Source: Patescibacteria group bacterium
Lineage (GTDB): Bacteria > Patescibacteriota > Minisyncoccia > Minisyncoccales > GWA2-46-15
Assembly: GCA_018895125.1 (NCBI GenBank)
Contig: JAHIOR010000082.1
Coordinates: forward strand, 1-6,542
Direction: 5' to 3'
DNA length: 6,542 bases
In this document: positions 1-5,201 of the stretch, piece by piece
Position numbering within the stretch: the first letter of the stretch is position 1
Layout: each line of letters starts with the position of its first letter
The notes under the pieces: generated by a model
What the model saw: the letters and a program-made list of their open reading frames with translations, nothing else
Told to the model about the DNA's origin: nothing
The model's database searches: none
Made by a program: the position numbers and the translations under genes

Positions 1-978
1 AAGCTTGGTGAAAGGGCGGATTTGCTCCAGGACGAATTTTACAGCCAAGTATCAACAAAGGGCATTCCCTTAAAGTATGCCCTGGAACACATCGCTACTG
101 CCCTGACAAAATATCTTGAACTGCTTTTTTGGCCACAGCACCTCACCCTGTACCAGTCTGAAGTTTACGCAACTCCATTATTGCTTGTTATCAGCTTTAT
201 GGTTTCAATAGGCCTTGCCCTTGTTTTAATCTACGGTTTCTTTAAGAACAAATATGTTTTCTTGGGATTGTCTCTTTTTCTGATCTCTCTGTCCCCTTTT
301 CTGACTCCTTTTGGCATTTCTTGGTGGGTGGCCGAGAGATATGCTTATCTGGGAACTTTTGGGATAATTTTCCTCGTAGTTTTGTTTTTCAGCTATCTGG
401 GAAAAAAATATGTTAAATTTAAGAATATCATCATTGCTCTTTTCATGATCGCTACGGTTCTTTTATCTATAAGAACAGTCATCCGCAACAACGACTGGCA
501 AAATGAAGATAATTTATGGATAGCAACGGCAAAAAAATCCCCTTCGGATCCAAAAACCCATAATAATCTTGGCGATTATTACGGCCGCCACGGAGACCAG
601 GAAAAAGCCGCTCAGGAATTCCTTAAGGCGATTGAATTAAATCCGTTTTACGGCGACGCCTATCATAACCTTGCCAATACCTATCAAACAATGGGGAAAA
701 TAGATTTAGCGATTGAAAACTATAAAAAAGCGGTTGAATCTAAGCCCAGCCTTTGGCAATCATATCAAAACCTAGCTATTATTTACTTTAACCAGCAGGA
801 TTTTGAAACCGCCGGCCAATACCAAGAAAAAGCAGTAGAGATCAATCCCAACAATGCCAGTCTTCATCTTAATCTGGGCGTTATCTACCAGCAGAATAAC
901 CAACAAGAAAAAGCTAATTTGGAATTTCAAAAAGCTGTAGAGCTGGATCCTTCGATCAAAGACTTGTTCCAGAAATAA
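1..978 (+). CDS. TMTC-like membrane glycosyltransferase with C-terminal TPR repeats (5' end outside window)
   Basis: The frame is open from base 1 with no stop before 978. The TTG at 22 could start translation, but the gene more likely begins upstream and this is its C-terminal part. Residues are numbered from that TTG. Four hydrophobic segments lie at about 50-72, 78-98, 109-126 and 133-152. Between them is WWVAERYAYLG (101-111), resembling the ER-Y-YL signature of TMTC/DUF1736 proteins, which are GT-C type O-mannosyltransferases in eukaryotes. Four TPR units follow at about 176-208, 211-242, 243-276 and 278-310, each ending in an A-(V/I)-E-x-x-P type motif. Known family role: sugar transfer from a polyprenyl-phosphate donor outside the membrane, with the TPRs binding a partner. 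The bacterial members are mostly uncharacterised, so activity and acceptor are inferred. It converges on the GT2 gene with 29 bases between stops, and no terminator hairpin is visible there. It could instead be a TPR membrane protein without catalysis, since the catalytic N-terminal half is not in the window. Confidence 0.8.
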   Translation, partial: KLGERADLLQDEFYSQVSTKGIPLKYALEHIATALTKYLELLFWPQHLTLYQSEVYATPLLLVISFMVSIGLALVLIYGFFKNKYVFLGLSLFLISLSPFLTPFGISWWVAERYAYLGTFGIIFLVVLFFSYLGKKYVKFKNIIIALFMIATVLLSIRTVIRNNDWQNEDNLWIATAKKSPSDPKTHNNLGDYYGRHGDQEKAAQEFLKAIELNPFYGDAYHNLANTYQTMGKIDLAIENYKKAVESKPSLWQSYQNLAIIYFNQQDFETAGQYQEKAVEINPNNASLHLNLGVIYQQNNQQEKANLEFQKAVELDPSIKDLFQK

Positions 979-1007
979 TCGTGTAGTCCGACTTAAAAAG
1001 AATTGCC

Positions 1008-1946
1008 TCAATCAAGATTTTCCTTTTTCCTAATAACATAGATGGGGCGGTTGGTGACTTCAAGATGAATATTGGCAACATATAGGGCAATCAAACCAAG
1101 GCAAATCAAAACTATACCGATTAAAAAAGTAATGAAAACTGCGAGCATGGTTACATTGGAAAAAGCCAAATCCCATGGATCGCCAAATATAAACTTGTTA
1201 ATAAACATAAAGCTGCCCAAAAGGCCGGAAAAAATAGTAATAATAATTCCCAAATAACCGGCCAGCTTTAGAGGAACCAGACTGTGGGTAACAAAACCAG
1301 ACAATCCCAGCCTGACAAGTTTTGCAAAACTATAGCTAGGTTTGCCCAACTGCCTTGGCCTAGTTTTAAAGTAAATGTAATCTCTTTTAAATCCCAGCCA
1401 GTCAATCAAACCCCGGGCAATTCTGCCCCGCTCGGTAAAACGATTGAATTCATCAGCTACTTGCCTGGAAATGAGGCGGAAATCAGTTTCTCCGGATACC
1501 AGTTTTGTCTCGCTGATCAAGTCCATGATCTTGTAAAAGCAATATGATCCCCATCTCCTGATTATTCCTTCTCCAGCTCTTTTTTGCCTGATGCCAATAA
1601 CAATATCAGCTCCTTTTTGCCATTTTTCTATGAAGCTGGGGATTAATTCAATTGGATGCTGTAAGTCTGCGTCTATTGAAATAACAGCCTCCCCCTTGGC
1701 GTGGTGAATACCGCAAGATAAGGCAATCTCTTTGCCAAAGTTCCGGGAAAGCTCAATTTGCCTTACTTTCAGAACTTTTAAAATCTCAGCACTATTATCA
1801 GTCGAACCGTCATTAACAAAAATAGCTTCAAAACTGTATTGAGGTGATAATAGTTTTAAGGTTTTCGAAAGCGAATTAAAAAAGTCTCTTAAGTTTTTTT
1901 CTTCATTATAAACAGGAATAATAATAGAAATCAGTTTTTTAGCCAT
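1008..1946 (-). CDS. GT2 family polyprenyl-phosphate glycosyltransferase (DPM1/GtrB/ArnC type)
   Basis: Predicted to transfer a sugar from a nucleotide-sugar to polyprenyl phosphate at the inner face of the membrane, giving a lipid-linked monosaccharide donor. The 312 residues match the usual length of this group. The GT-A domain spans about residues 5-215: IIIPVYNEE near the N-terminus, NDGSTD (45-50), the metal-binding DAD (92-94) within IDADLQHP, GETDFRL (152-158), and RGRIARGLIDWLGF (173-186), a typical acceptor-side signature. Two C-terminal membrane helices lie at about 220-249 and 265-291, followed by a basic tail with the usual NRPIYVI motif. The ATG at 1944-1946 lies inside the flippase gene, giving a 16-base overlap. 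No Shine-Dalgarno is visible, so translation is probably coupled to the flippase. The sugar cannot be read from the sequence. Its natural user would be a GT-C enzyme such as the convergent TMTC-like protein. Confidence 0.92.
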   Translation of the reverse strand: MAKKLISIIIPVYNEEKNLRDFFNSLSKTLKLLSPQYSFEAIFVNDGSTDNSAEILKVLKVRQIELSRNFGKEIALSCGIHHAKGEAVISIDADLQHPIELIPSFIEKWQKGADIVIGIRQKRAGEGIIRRWGSYCFYKIMDLISETKLVSGETDFRLISRQVADEFNRFTERGRIARGLIDWLGFKRDYIYFKTRPRQLGKPSYSFAKLVRLGLSGFVTHSLVPLKLAGYLGIIITIFSGLLGSFMFINKFIFGDPWDLAFSNVTMLAVFITFLIGIVLICLGLIALYVANIHLEVTNRPIYVIRKKENLD

Positions 1947-3151
1947 ATTGTTTTATTTTTGAAAATATAATAGCCAGCTAAACAAATAAGAACCAAAAAA
2001 TTAACTAAGTTGATACAGAAAACAATCTGACTGATATTATTGTGCCAAAAAGAAATCAGAATTATTTCCAATAAAGCCCCTATCAGAAGAAAGAAAGAAA
2101 ATCCCTTTTCCTTTAAAGCCAGGAAATACTGGGAAAAAAGATTAATCAAGCTATAAGAAAGCATGGCTAGACCAAAATACCCCAAAACCCTGCTAATTCC
2201 CAAAAAACTTTGGCCTATTAACAGTTTAATAATAAAATCGGGAAAAAGGAAATAGCCGAGCACCGGCAAACCGCCAATCAGAAAAGTCAGCCAAAAGGCT
2301 TTTTTAAAGATCTGGGGAGAATTAACAACCGGAAACATAACCGTAGCAATCGGTCCGGCCAAGAAGAAAACAATTTTCCCAAGCAAGGCCAGCCCGGCAT
2401 ATTCTCCAGCTGCCAAGTTGTTCAAAAAATGTTTGGCCAAAATAACATCCATATTAAAAAGCAGGCTTAAAAAAGATATTCCAAATAACGACAAAATAAA
2501 ATAATTATAAATATCTTTTATCTGAATTGTTTCTTTTTCTTCTTTGAGCAAAGAAAGCAAGGGCAAAAAACTGATCAAACAGCCAATTGCTATTGAGGCA
2601 AGAATTGCCAGCATTACTCCGCTGGTTTTAAAACCAACTAAAACCAGTAAAAAAGCAAAACTGATTTTAGTGATAACTTCAACTATACCGATAATTGAAA
2701 CTGTTTTGAATTTTTCCAGACCCTGAATAATACCTTTATTGACAACACCGAGGAAAGACGGAATTAGGGCTGCGGCCAGAATAAGCAAGGGCCAAGTTGA
2801 AGTAATGTTCAGGAATCCAGATACGCTTTTCCCTAAAAACAGCAAGGCTAAAAAACAGACAATAGCAAAAAACACGGCTATCTTTGAAAAATAAAGGGTA
2901 AGGGCTTTAATTTTTCCCAACCCCAATTGTTCTTTAAAGTCAGCCGCATATCTCATTAAAACTGCAGCCAGAGCCGAAAGAGGAATGCCGAAAATGCTGA
3001 AAACTGCAAGTAAGGACTGCAACTCGCCGTATTCTTCAATTAAAAGCATTCTGACCATTAGAAAATGAAAGGCATAGCCCCCCAGGCCAATGACAAAGCT
3101 TCCCAGGAAGAAAATAAAGCTATTGCTCAAAAAAGTGTCTTTTTTAATCAT
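1931..3151 (-). CDS. Polysaccharide/lipid-linked oligosaccharide flippase (Wzx/MATE-like, MOP superfamily)
   Basis: A 406-residue, almost wholly hydrophobic protein with roughly 12 predicted membrane helices, the size and layout of oligosaccharide flippases. The N-terminus carries the family pattern of an amphipathic start, a glycine-rich first helix (GSFVIGLGGYAFHFLMVR, 17-34) and EEYGELQSLLAVFSI (39-53). Mid-protein NMDVILAKHFLNNLAAGEYAGLALLGK (233-259) matches the repeated 'D-x-x-L-x-x...G-x-Y' segment that opens the second half of these transporters. Inferred role: moving a polyprenyl-linked glycan from the inner to the outer face of the membrane. Neighbours fit: GT2 overlaps its 3' end and a PAP2 phosphatase lies 59 bases upstream. 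The ATG at 3149-3151 has no Shine-Dalgarno, but an extended -10 box ends six bases before it, suggesting a leaderless start. It could also export another lipid-linked polymer; the substrate is unknown. Confidence 0.86.
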   Translation of the reverse strand: MIKKDTFLSNSFIFFLGSFVIGLGGYAFHFLMVRMLLIEEYGELQSLLAVFSIFGIPLSALAAVLMRYAADFKEQLGLGKIKALTLYFSKIAVFFAIVCFLALLFLGKSVSGFLNITSTWPLLILAAALIPSFLGVVNKGIIQGLEKFKTVSIIGIVEVITKISFAFLLVLVGFKTSGVMLAILASIAIGCLISFLPLLSLLKEEKETIQIKDIYNYFILSLFGISFLSLLFNMDVILAKHFLNNLAAGEYAGLALLGKIVFFLAGPIATVMFPVVNSPQIFKKAFWLTFLIGGLPVLGYFLFPDFIIKLLIGQSFLGISRVLGYFGLAMLSYSLINLFSQYFLALKEKGFSFFLLIGALLEIILISFWHNNISQIVFCINLVNFLVLICLAGYYIFKNKTIWLKN

Positions 3152-3157
3152 TTACAG

Positions 3158-3166
3158 ATTCTAGCA
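3158..3166 (-). promoter_or_regulatory. Extended -10 promoter of the flippase gene, likely leaderless
   Basis: On the minus strand the string TTTGCTAGAATCTGTAA directly precedes the flippase ATG. It holds an extended -10 box, TG-C-TAGAAT (5 of 6 to TATAAT). Six bases separate the box from the ATG, so transcription would begin at or next to the A of the start codon. No convincing -35 box lies 16-18 bases upstream. The same TTGCTAGAATC string occurs before the S51 remnant, which supports it being functional. Confidence 0.45.
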
Positions 3167-3210
3167 AAAAACCGCTCAAATGGCGATTTTAATATTCTCA
3201 TGATTTATTG

Positions 3211-3723
3211 CTATTTCTTTTTCTCAACCAAACGATAAATACTAAAAGCAACTAAGCTGCCAAGAACCAGGCCGCCGATGATGTCAGACAAATAATGAAC
3301 GCCGACAATAACCCGGCTGATATTCATCAGCAAACTGATAATGAAAAACAATATCCCCAGTCTTTTGTCATAGCAAAAAATGGCGGCCGAAGCGGCAAAA
3401 AACACAGTAGCGTGCCCCGAAGGAAATGAATAGCCGGTTTCCGGAATCAGCTGATTCAGATTATAAACCAAAAAGGGTCGAGGCCGATGGTAAAAAAGCC
3501 TGATCAGCTCAACAATGAAAACTCTGGAAATAATGATTGAGCCAACCGTAACCGCAAAAATCTTTATTTTTTCTTTGTTTTTGTATCCGGAAAAGAACAA
3601 GAATAAAAGGAAAGCAACTCCTAAAAGATACTGCGAGTAACTGGCTAAAAAGATAAAAACAGAATCCAGACAAACGGATTTGCCGGTCAAACTATTTAGA
3701 AAATATAAGGCCTTTAAATCCAT
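3211..3723 (-). CDS. PAP2-family phosphatase, probable undecaprenyl-diphosphatase (BcrC/YbjG-like)
   Basis: A 170-residue membrane phosphatase of usual family length. All three type-2 phosphatidic acid phosphatase motifs are intact: R75-x6-R82-P83, then P101-S-G-H104, then S136-R137-x5-H143-x3-D147. H104 and H143 would be the catalytic histidines, with D147 activating the nucleophile. Hydrophobic stretches at about 20-45, 53-72, 104-117, 122-140 and 147-165 fit the family fold, with the active site facing outward. Expected role: removing phosphate from undecaprenyl diphosphate so the carrier can be reused for cell wall or glycan synthesis; a lipid phosphatase of another kind is possible. The ATG at 3721-3723 lacks a Shine-Dalgarno and lies 2 bases after the stop of the broken S51 frame, so it is probably co-transcribed and perhaps coupled. 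A 19-base palindrome lies just upstream. Confidence 0.93.
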   Translation of the reverse strand: MDLKALYFLNSLTGKSVCLDSVFIFLASYSQYLLGVAFLLFLFFSGYKNKEKIKIFAVTVGSIIISRVFIVELIRLFYHRPRPFLVYNLNQLIPETGYSFPSGHATVFFAASAAIFCYDKRLGILFFIISLLMNISRVIVGVHYLSDIIGGLVLGSLVAFSIYRLVEKKK

Positions 3724-3728
3724 GATTA

Positions 3729-3747
3729 TAATTTACCTGGTAAATTA
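3729..3747. promoter_or_regulatory. Perfect 19-base palindrome just upstream of the PAP2 start
   Basis: TAATTTACCTGGTAAATTA reads the same on both strands around a central unpaired base (3738). It ends six bases before the PAP2 ATG. A TATAAT hexamer (minus strand, 3725-3730) overlaps its PAP2-proximal edge by two bases. The layout is that of a dimeric repressor site. It also codes for the last residues (NLPGKL) of the S51 C-terminal frame, so chance is possible. Binding is inferred only from symmetry. Confidence 0.35.
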
Positions 3748-3931
3748 AATATTATCTTTTTCCCAGGACCAATAATCTTGACTTTTTTCCCTCTTACCAA
3801 TACCGCCTGATTATCTCTTAGAGCAATAATTGGATATTTTGTCTCTTGAGCCGCTTTCTTGATTATTGATTGATACTTTCTTGCAGAATGAGCAGTTATC
3901 CAAAAAGGAACAAGTCCTAAACTGGTTAAAT

Positions 3932-3938
3932 CTTTTTT
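3932..3938 (-). other. Slippery heptamer A AAA AAG at the S51 frame junction
   Basis: In the frame of the N-terminal part the codons are GGT AAA AAA AAG ATT TAA, so A AAA AAG sits in the X-XXY-YYZ phase used for -1 ribosomal frameshifting (as in E. coli dnaX). A -1 slip leads to GAT TTA ACC AGT, which is exactly the frame of the S51 C-terminal half. A one-base loss from an original nine-A run would look identical. No clear stimulatory stem-loop follows. Confidence 0.4.
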
Positions 3939-4170
3939 TTACCAAGCTGACTAACAGTTAGTTTCACCCATTTCCAATCTTTATCCTTTTCTTTGGCCGT
4001 GCTAACTACAAAAATTTTTATTTTAGAAGGTTTTTTGCCTACTAATTTTAAAAGCTCCTTTCCTATTTGTGGATTTTTTTCGTAAGCAGCTGATGTTAAT
4101 AGCAGTTTCCCGTTCTGCTCTAGGAAAACGGCGTCCGAGACGCTCGTTGGGGTTGTTCTTTTCATCTAAT

Positions 4171-4175
4171 CCTCC
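4171..4175 (-). promoter_or_regulatory. Strong Shine-Dalgarno site (GGAGG) of the S51 remnant
   Basis: GGAGG lies 5 bases before the ATG at 4163-4165 and fixes that start. It is the only clear Shine-Dalgarno before any gene in this window; the flippase, GT2, PAP2, PaaX-like and metK starts lack one. Confidence 0.75.
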
Positions 4176-4187
4176 ATTTCTAAAAAC

Positions 4188-4216
4188 ATAGTATCAGATT
4201 ATCCTGATTCTAGCAA
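4188..4216 (-). promoter_or_regulatory. Promoter of the S51-PAP2-flippase-GT2 series
   Basis: On the minus strand TTGCTA (-35, 4211-4216) is followed after 17 bases by TACTAT (-10, 4188-4193), preceded by TG to give an extended -10 (TGATACTAT). Transcription would start near 4181, placing GGAGG about 6-10 bases into the message. The upstream hexamer overlaps a second possible extended -10, TGCTAGAAT (4207-4215), identical to the one before the flippase. Either could be the real promoter. Confidence 0.45.
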
Positions 4217-4253
4217 CTAAATGTAATGGTTCATGACATATGATACGCTTGGC

Positions 4254-4384
4254 CGAGTACGATATATACTTCGCCCCGCTACTAGCGGGGTCGGGCGGCG
4301 TACCGCCCGCTATGAAAGGCAGATACAGGCTCGTCAGGAAAATAACTACTTATAGCGGGCAGAACGCCCGATATATCGTACTCG
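4254..4384. repeat. 131-base nested palindromic element with 14-base terminal inverted repeats (locus A)
   Basis: CGAGTACGATATAT (4254-4267) and its exact reverse complement (4371-4384) bound the element. Inside, GCCCGCTAT (4305-4313) pairs with ATAGCGGGC (4352-4360). Local hairpins are CCCCGCT/AGCGGGG (4274-4280/4284-4290), CGGGCGG/CCGCCCG (4292-4298/4303-4309) and CGGGC/GCCCG (4356-4360/4366-4370). No coding potential is credible and no target-site duplication is visible. It fills most of the gap between the S51 remnant and the PaaX-like gene. It resembles a MITE or REP-like sequence by shape only. Confidence 0.7.
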
Positions 4385-4392
4385 CTATTAAA

Positions 4393-4414
4393 GCTATAGC
4401 AATGATAAATAGTT
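4393..4414. repeat. 22-base direct repeat, copy 1 (3' side of the PaaX-like gene)
   Basis: Begins GCTATAGCAATGA and ends TAGTT. It matches 5020-5041 at 20 of 22 positions (differences at bases 14 and 17). It ends one base before the stop codon of the PaaX-like gene. The first eight bases, GCTATAGC, are a palindrome. Confidence 0.6.
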
Positions 4415-4415
4415 A

Positions 4416-4994
4416 TCAGATTTTGAACCAACTTCTGACTTCGATTTCTCGACCGATTTTCTCTGCCACGATCAGCCTTAACTCCTGCTCCTTAAGGCCA
4501 AAGAATTCTCTTAATAATTCTATCTCTGCCTCACAGTCAAAAGGGTGTACCCAAACGCTTTTTTGTAAAAGTCGAAAACCCATTTCTTTTAACTTTCCCC
4601 GAAAGGATTCCCGATGAATTTTTTTTAATTCGGAGATATCAAAAATAACGATACGCCATTTCCTATCCCAAATTTTTGGTTTTTTAATCTTGAGATCATT
4701 GATTTGAAAATAACCAGCTTTTCTCCTCCCTTCTTCTGTTAAGTTAATATAAATTTGATTGCCTTCCGTCTTGATTTCAATCAATCCGCGTCGCCGCAAT
4801 TGATAAAAAGCATCGTAAATCTTCTTGCGAGAGTATTTTTTCTGTTTTTGATATTTTCTGACAAAACTGGAAGCGAATCGAGGAGAGCTGGCAGCAATAT
4901 AAATTGCACCGGCAATCATCAGCCAATATAGAATATCTTTAATAATTTCTGATTTCGGCTTCCTGAAGTAGTATTTATATTTTACTAGTCCCAT
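4416..4994 (-). CDS. PaaX-like protein: winged-helix domain plus Cas2-like C-terminal domain
   Basis: A 192-residue protein. After a basic start there is a hydrophobic stretch at 21-37 (ILYWLMIAGAIYIAASS), which may be a membrane helix or the first wHTH helix. A winged-helix segment follows (about 40-95), with YSRKKIYDAFYQLRRRGLIE (54-73) as the recognition region and a wing at QIYINLTEEG. From about 108, WDRKWRIVIFDISE begins a ferredoxin-like Cas2-type fold with D119 at the position of the Cas2 active-site aspartate, then FRGKLKEMGFRLLQKSVWVHPFDCE. In PaaX proteins this fold is structural; those repressors bind acyl-CoA-responsive operators. Relatives are frequent in Patescibacteria and are often auto-labelled Cas2. 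No CRISPR repeats or other cas genes are here, so an adaptation role is unlikely. The ligand and targets are unknown. No Shine-Dalgarno precedes the ATG at 4992-4994, which lies in a palindrome. The gene is bracketed by direct repeats. Confidence 0.8.
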   Translation of the reverse strand: MGLVKYKYYFRKPKSEIIKDILYWLMIAGAIYIAASSPRFASSFVRKYQKQKKYSRKKIYDAFYQLRRRGLIEIKTEGNQIYINLTEEGRRKAGYFQINDLKIKKPKIWDRKWRIVIFDISELKKIHRESFRGKLKEMGFRLLQKSVWVHPFDCEAEIELLREFFGLKEQELRLIVAEKIGREIEVRSWFKI

Positions 4995-5004
4995 TAATTA
5001 ATGG
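4991..5004. promoter_or_regulatory. Perfect 14-base palindrome over the PaaX-like start codon (possible operator)
   Basis: CCATTAATTAATGG equals its own reverse complement and contains the ATG (4992-4994). A regulator with a winged helix could bind here to repress itself. This is inferred from symmetry and position only; AT-rich palindromes of this length can occur by chance. Confidence 0.35.
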
Positions 5005-5019
5005 TAACTAATTATTACT

Positions 5020-5028
5020 GCTATAGCA
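5020..5028 (-). promoter_or_regulatory. Weak extended -10 candidate for the PaaX-like gene
   Basis: On the minus strand ATTGCTATAGCAG includes TG-C-TATAGC, 4 of 6 to TATAAT with the TG extension. It lies 25 bases before the ATG. It is built from the 22-base direct repeat, so it may be a by-product of that repeat rather than a true promoter. Confidence 0.25.
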
Positions 5029-5041
5029 ATGAGAAGTAGTT
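5020..5041. repeat. 22-base direct repeat, copy 2 (5' side of the PaaX-like gene)
   Basis: Begins GCTATAGCAATGA and ends TAGTT; 20 of 22 positions match 4393-4414, in the same orientation. The pair encloses the PaaX-like gene and its start region, with 627 bases between equivalent positions. Confidence 0.6.
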
Positions 5042-5057
5042 GAATCTAATTAATTAT

Positions 5058-5083
5058 AGCGATTACGATAAGCGATTACGATA
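5058..5083. repeat. Perfect 13-base tandem duplication
   Basis: AGCGATTACGATA occurs at 5058-5070 and immediately again at 5071-5083. The second copy runs on into the CGATATAT word of locus B. Confidence 0.85.
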
Positions 5084-5151
5084 TATGAGCGCCTTATAGG
5101 CGCCATAGACGCCTCGGTAAACGGGCAACCCTGCCCGCTATAAATAGCGAG
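5058..5151. repeat. Palindrome-rich intergenic element between metK and the PaaX-like gene (locus B)
   Basis: Contains hairpins GCGCC/GGCGC (5089-5093/5099-5103), CGGGCA/TGCCCG (5122-5127/5132-5137) and CGCTAT/ATAGCG (5136-5141/5144-5149). It shares words with locus A: CGATTACGATATAT (5073-5086) differs at one base from A's terminal repeat, and on the minus strand TTATAGCGGGCAG (5131-5143) and CTCGCTATT (5143-5151) are identical to A at 4350-4362 and 4381-4389. No gene is seen. The rest of the gap to metK (5152-5201) holds only a CCGATCGG palindrome (5182-5189) and no clear terminator. Confidence 0.65.
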
Positions 5152-5201
5152 GTATGAATTCTGGGCTGCCCCGCCTCCCATCCGATCGGCAATCTTTGTT
5201 T

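Larger units (their letters stand above)
3726..4165 (-). pseudogene. Broken peptidase S51 (dipeptidase E-like) gene, frameshifted and missing its catalytic middle
   Basis: The first frame (3926-4165) encodes 79 residues. From residue 20 it reads KLLLTSAAYEKNPQIGKELL and continues to FVVSTA, the N-terminal beta-strand and helix of PepE-like peptidases. It stops at TAA just after an eight-A run. The next frame, from 3932 to the stop at 3726, has no start codon and encodes 68 residues: LGLVPFWITAHSARKYQ, which keeps the family's conserved histidine, then KYPIIALRDNQAVLVRGKKVKIIGPGKK, the typical C-terminal strand set. The two halves together give about 146 residues, whereas PepE proteins have about 200-230. 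The missing part would hold the glycine-rich loop and the catalytic serine (G-x-S-A-G). So even a corrected frame should be inactive as a peptidase. The first 18 residues are also extra relative to family starts. Start at 4165 is chosen because of the GGAGG site. Alternatives: a rearranged but functional small protein, or an assembly error. Confidence 0.75.

Noticed and set aside
979..1007. Bidirectional terminator between the convergent TMTC-like and GT2 genes
   Set aside because: Only AGTC-C-GACT is symmetric, with too small a loop, and there is no proper U-tract on either strand.
1284..1547. Plus-strand open frame antisense to the GT2 gene, and similar antisense frames at 772-1011, 1072-1257, 2544-2726, 5644-5850 and 6102-6344
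   Set aside because: All overlap strongly supported genes on the other strand and show no recognisable protein features.
4240..4617. Plus-strand open frame of 125 codons covering locus A and the 3' end of the PaaX-like gene
   Set aside because: It runs through hairpin repeats and antisense to a well-supported gene; its translation shows no family resemblance.
4660..4994. Reading the PaaX-like gene as a CRISPR Cas2 and the flanking palindromes as a CRISPR array
   Set aside because: The palindromes are not evenly spaced identical repeats with unique spacers, there is no cas1, and the protein carries an N-terminal winged helix absent from Cas2.
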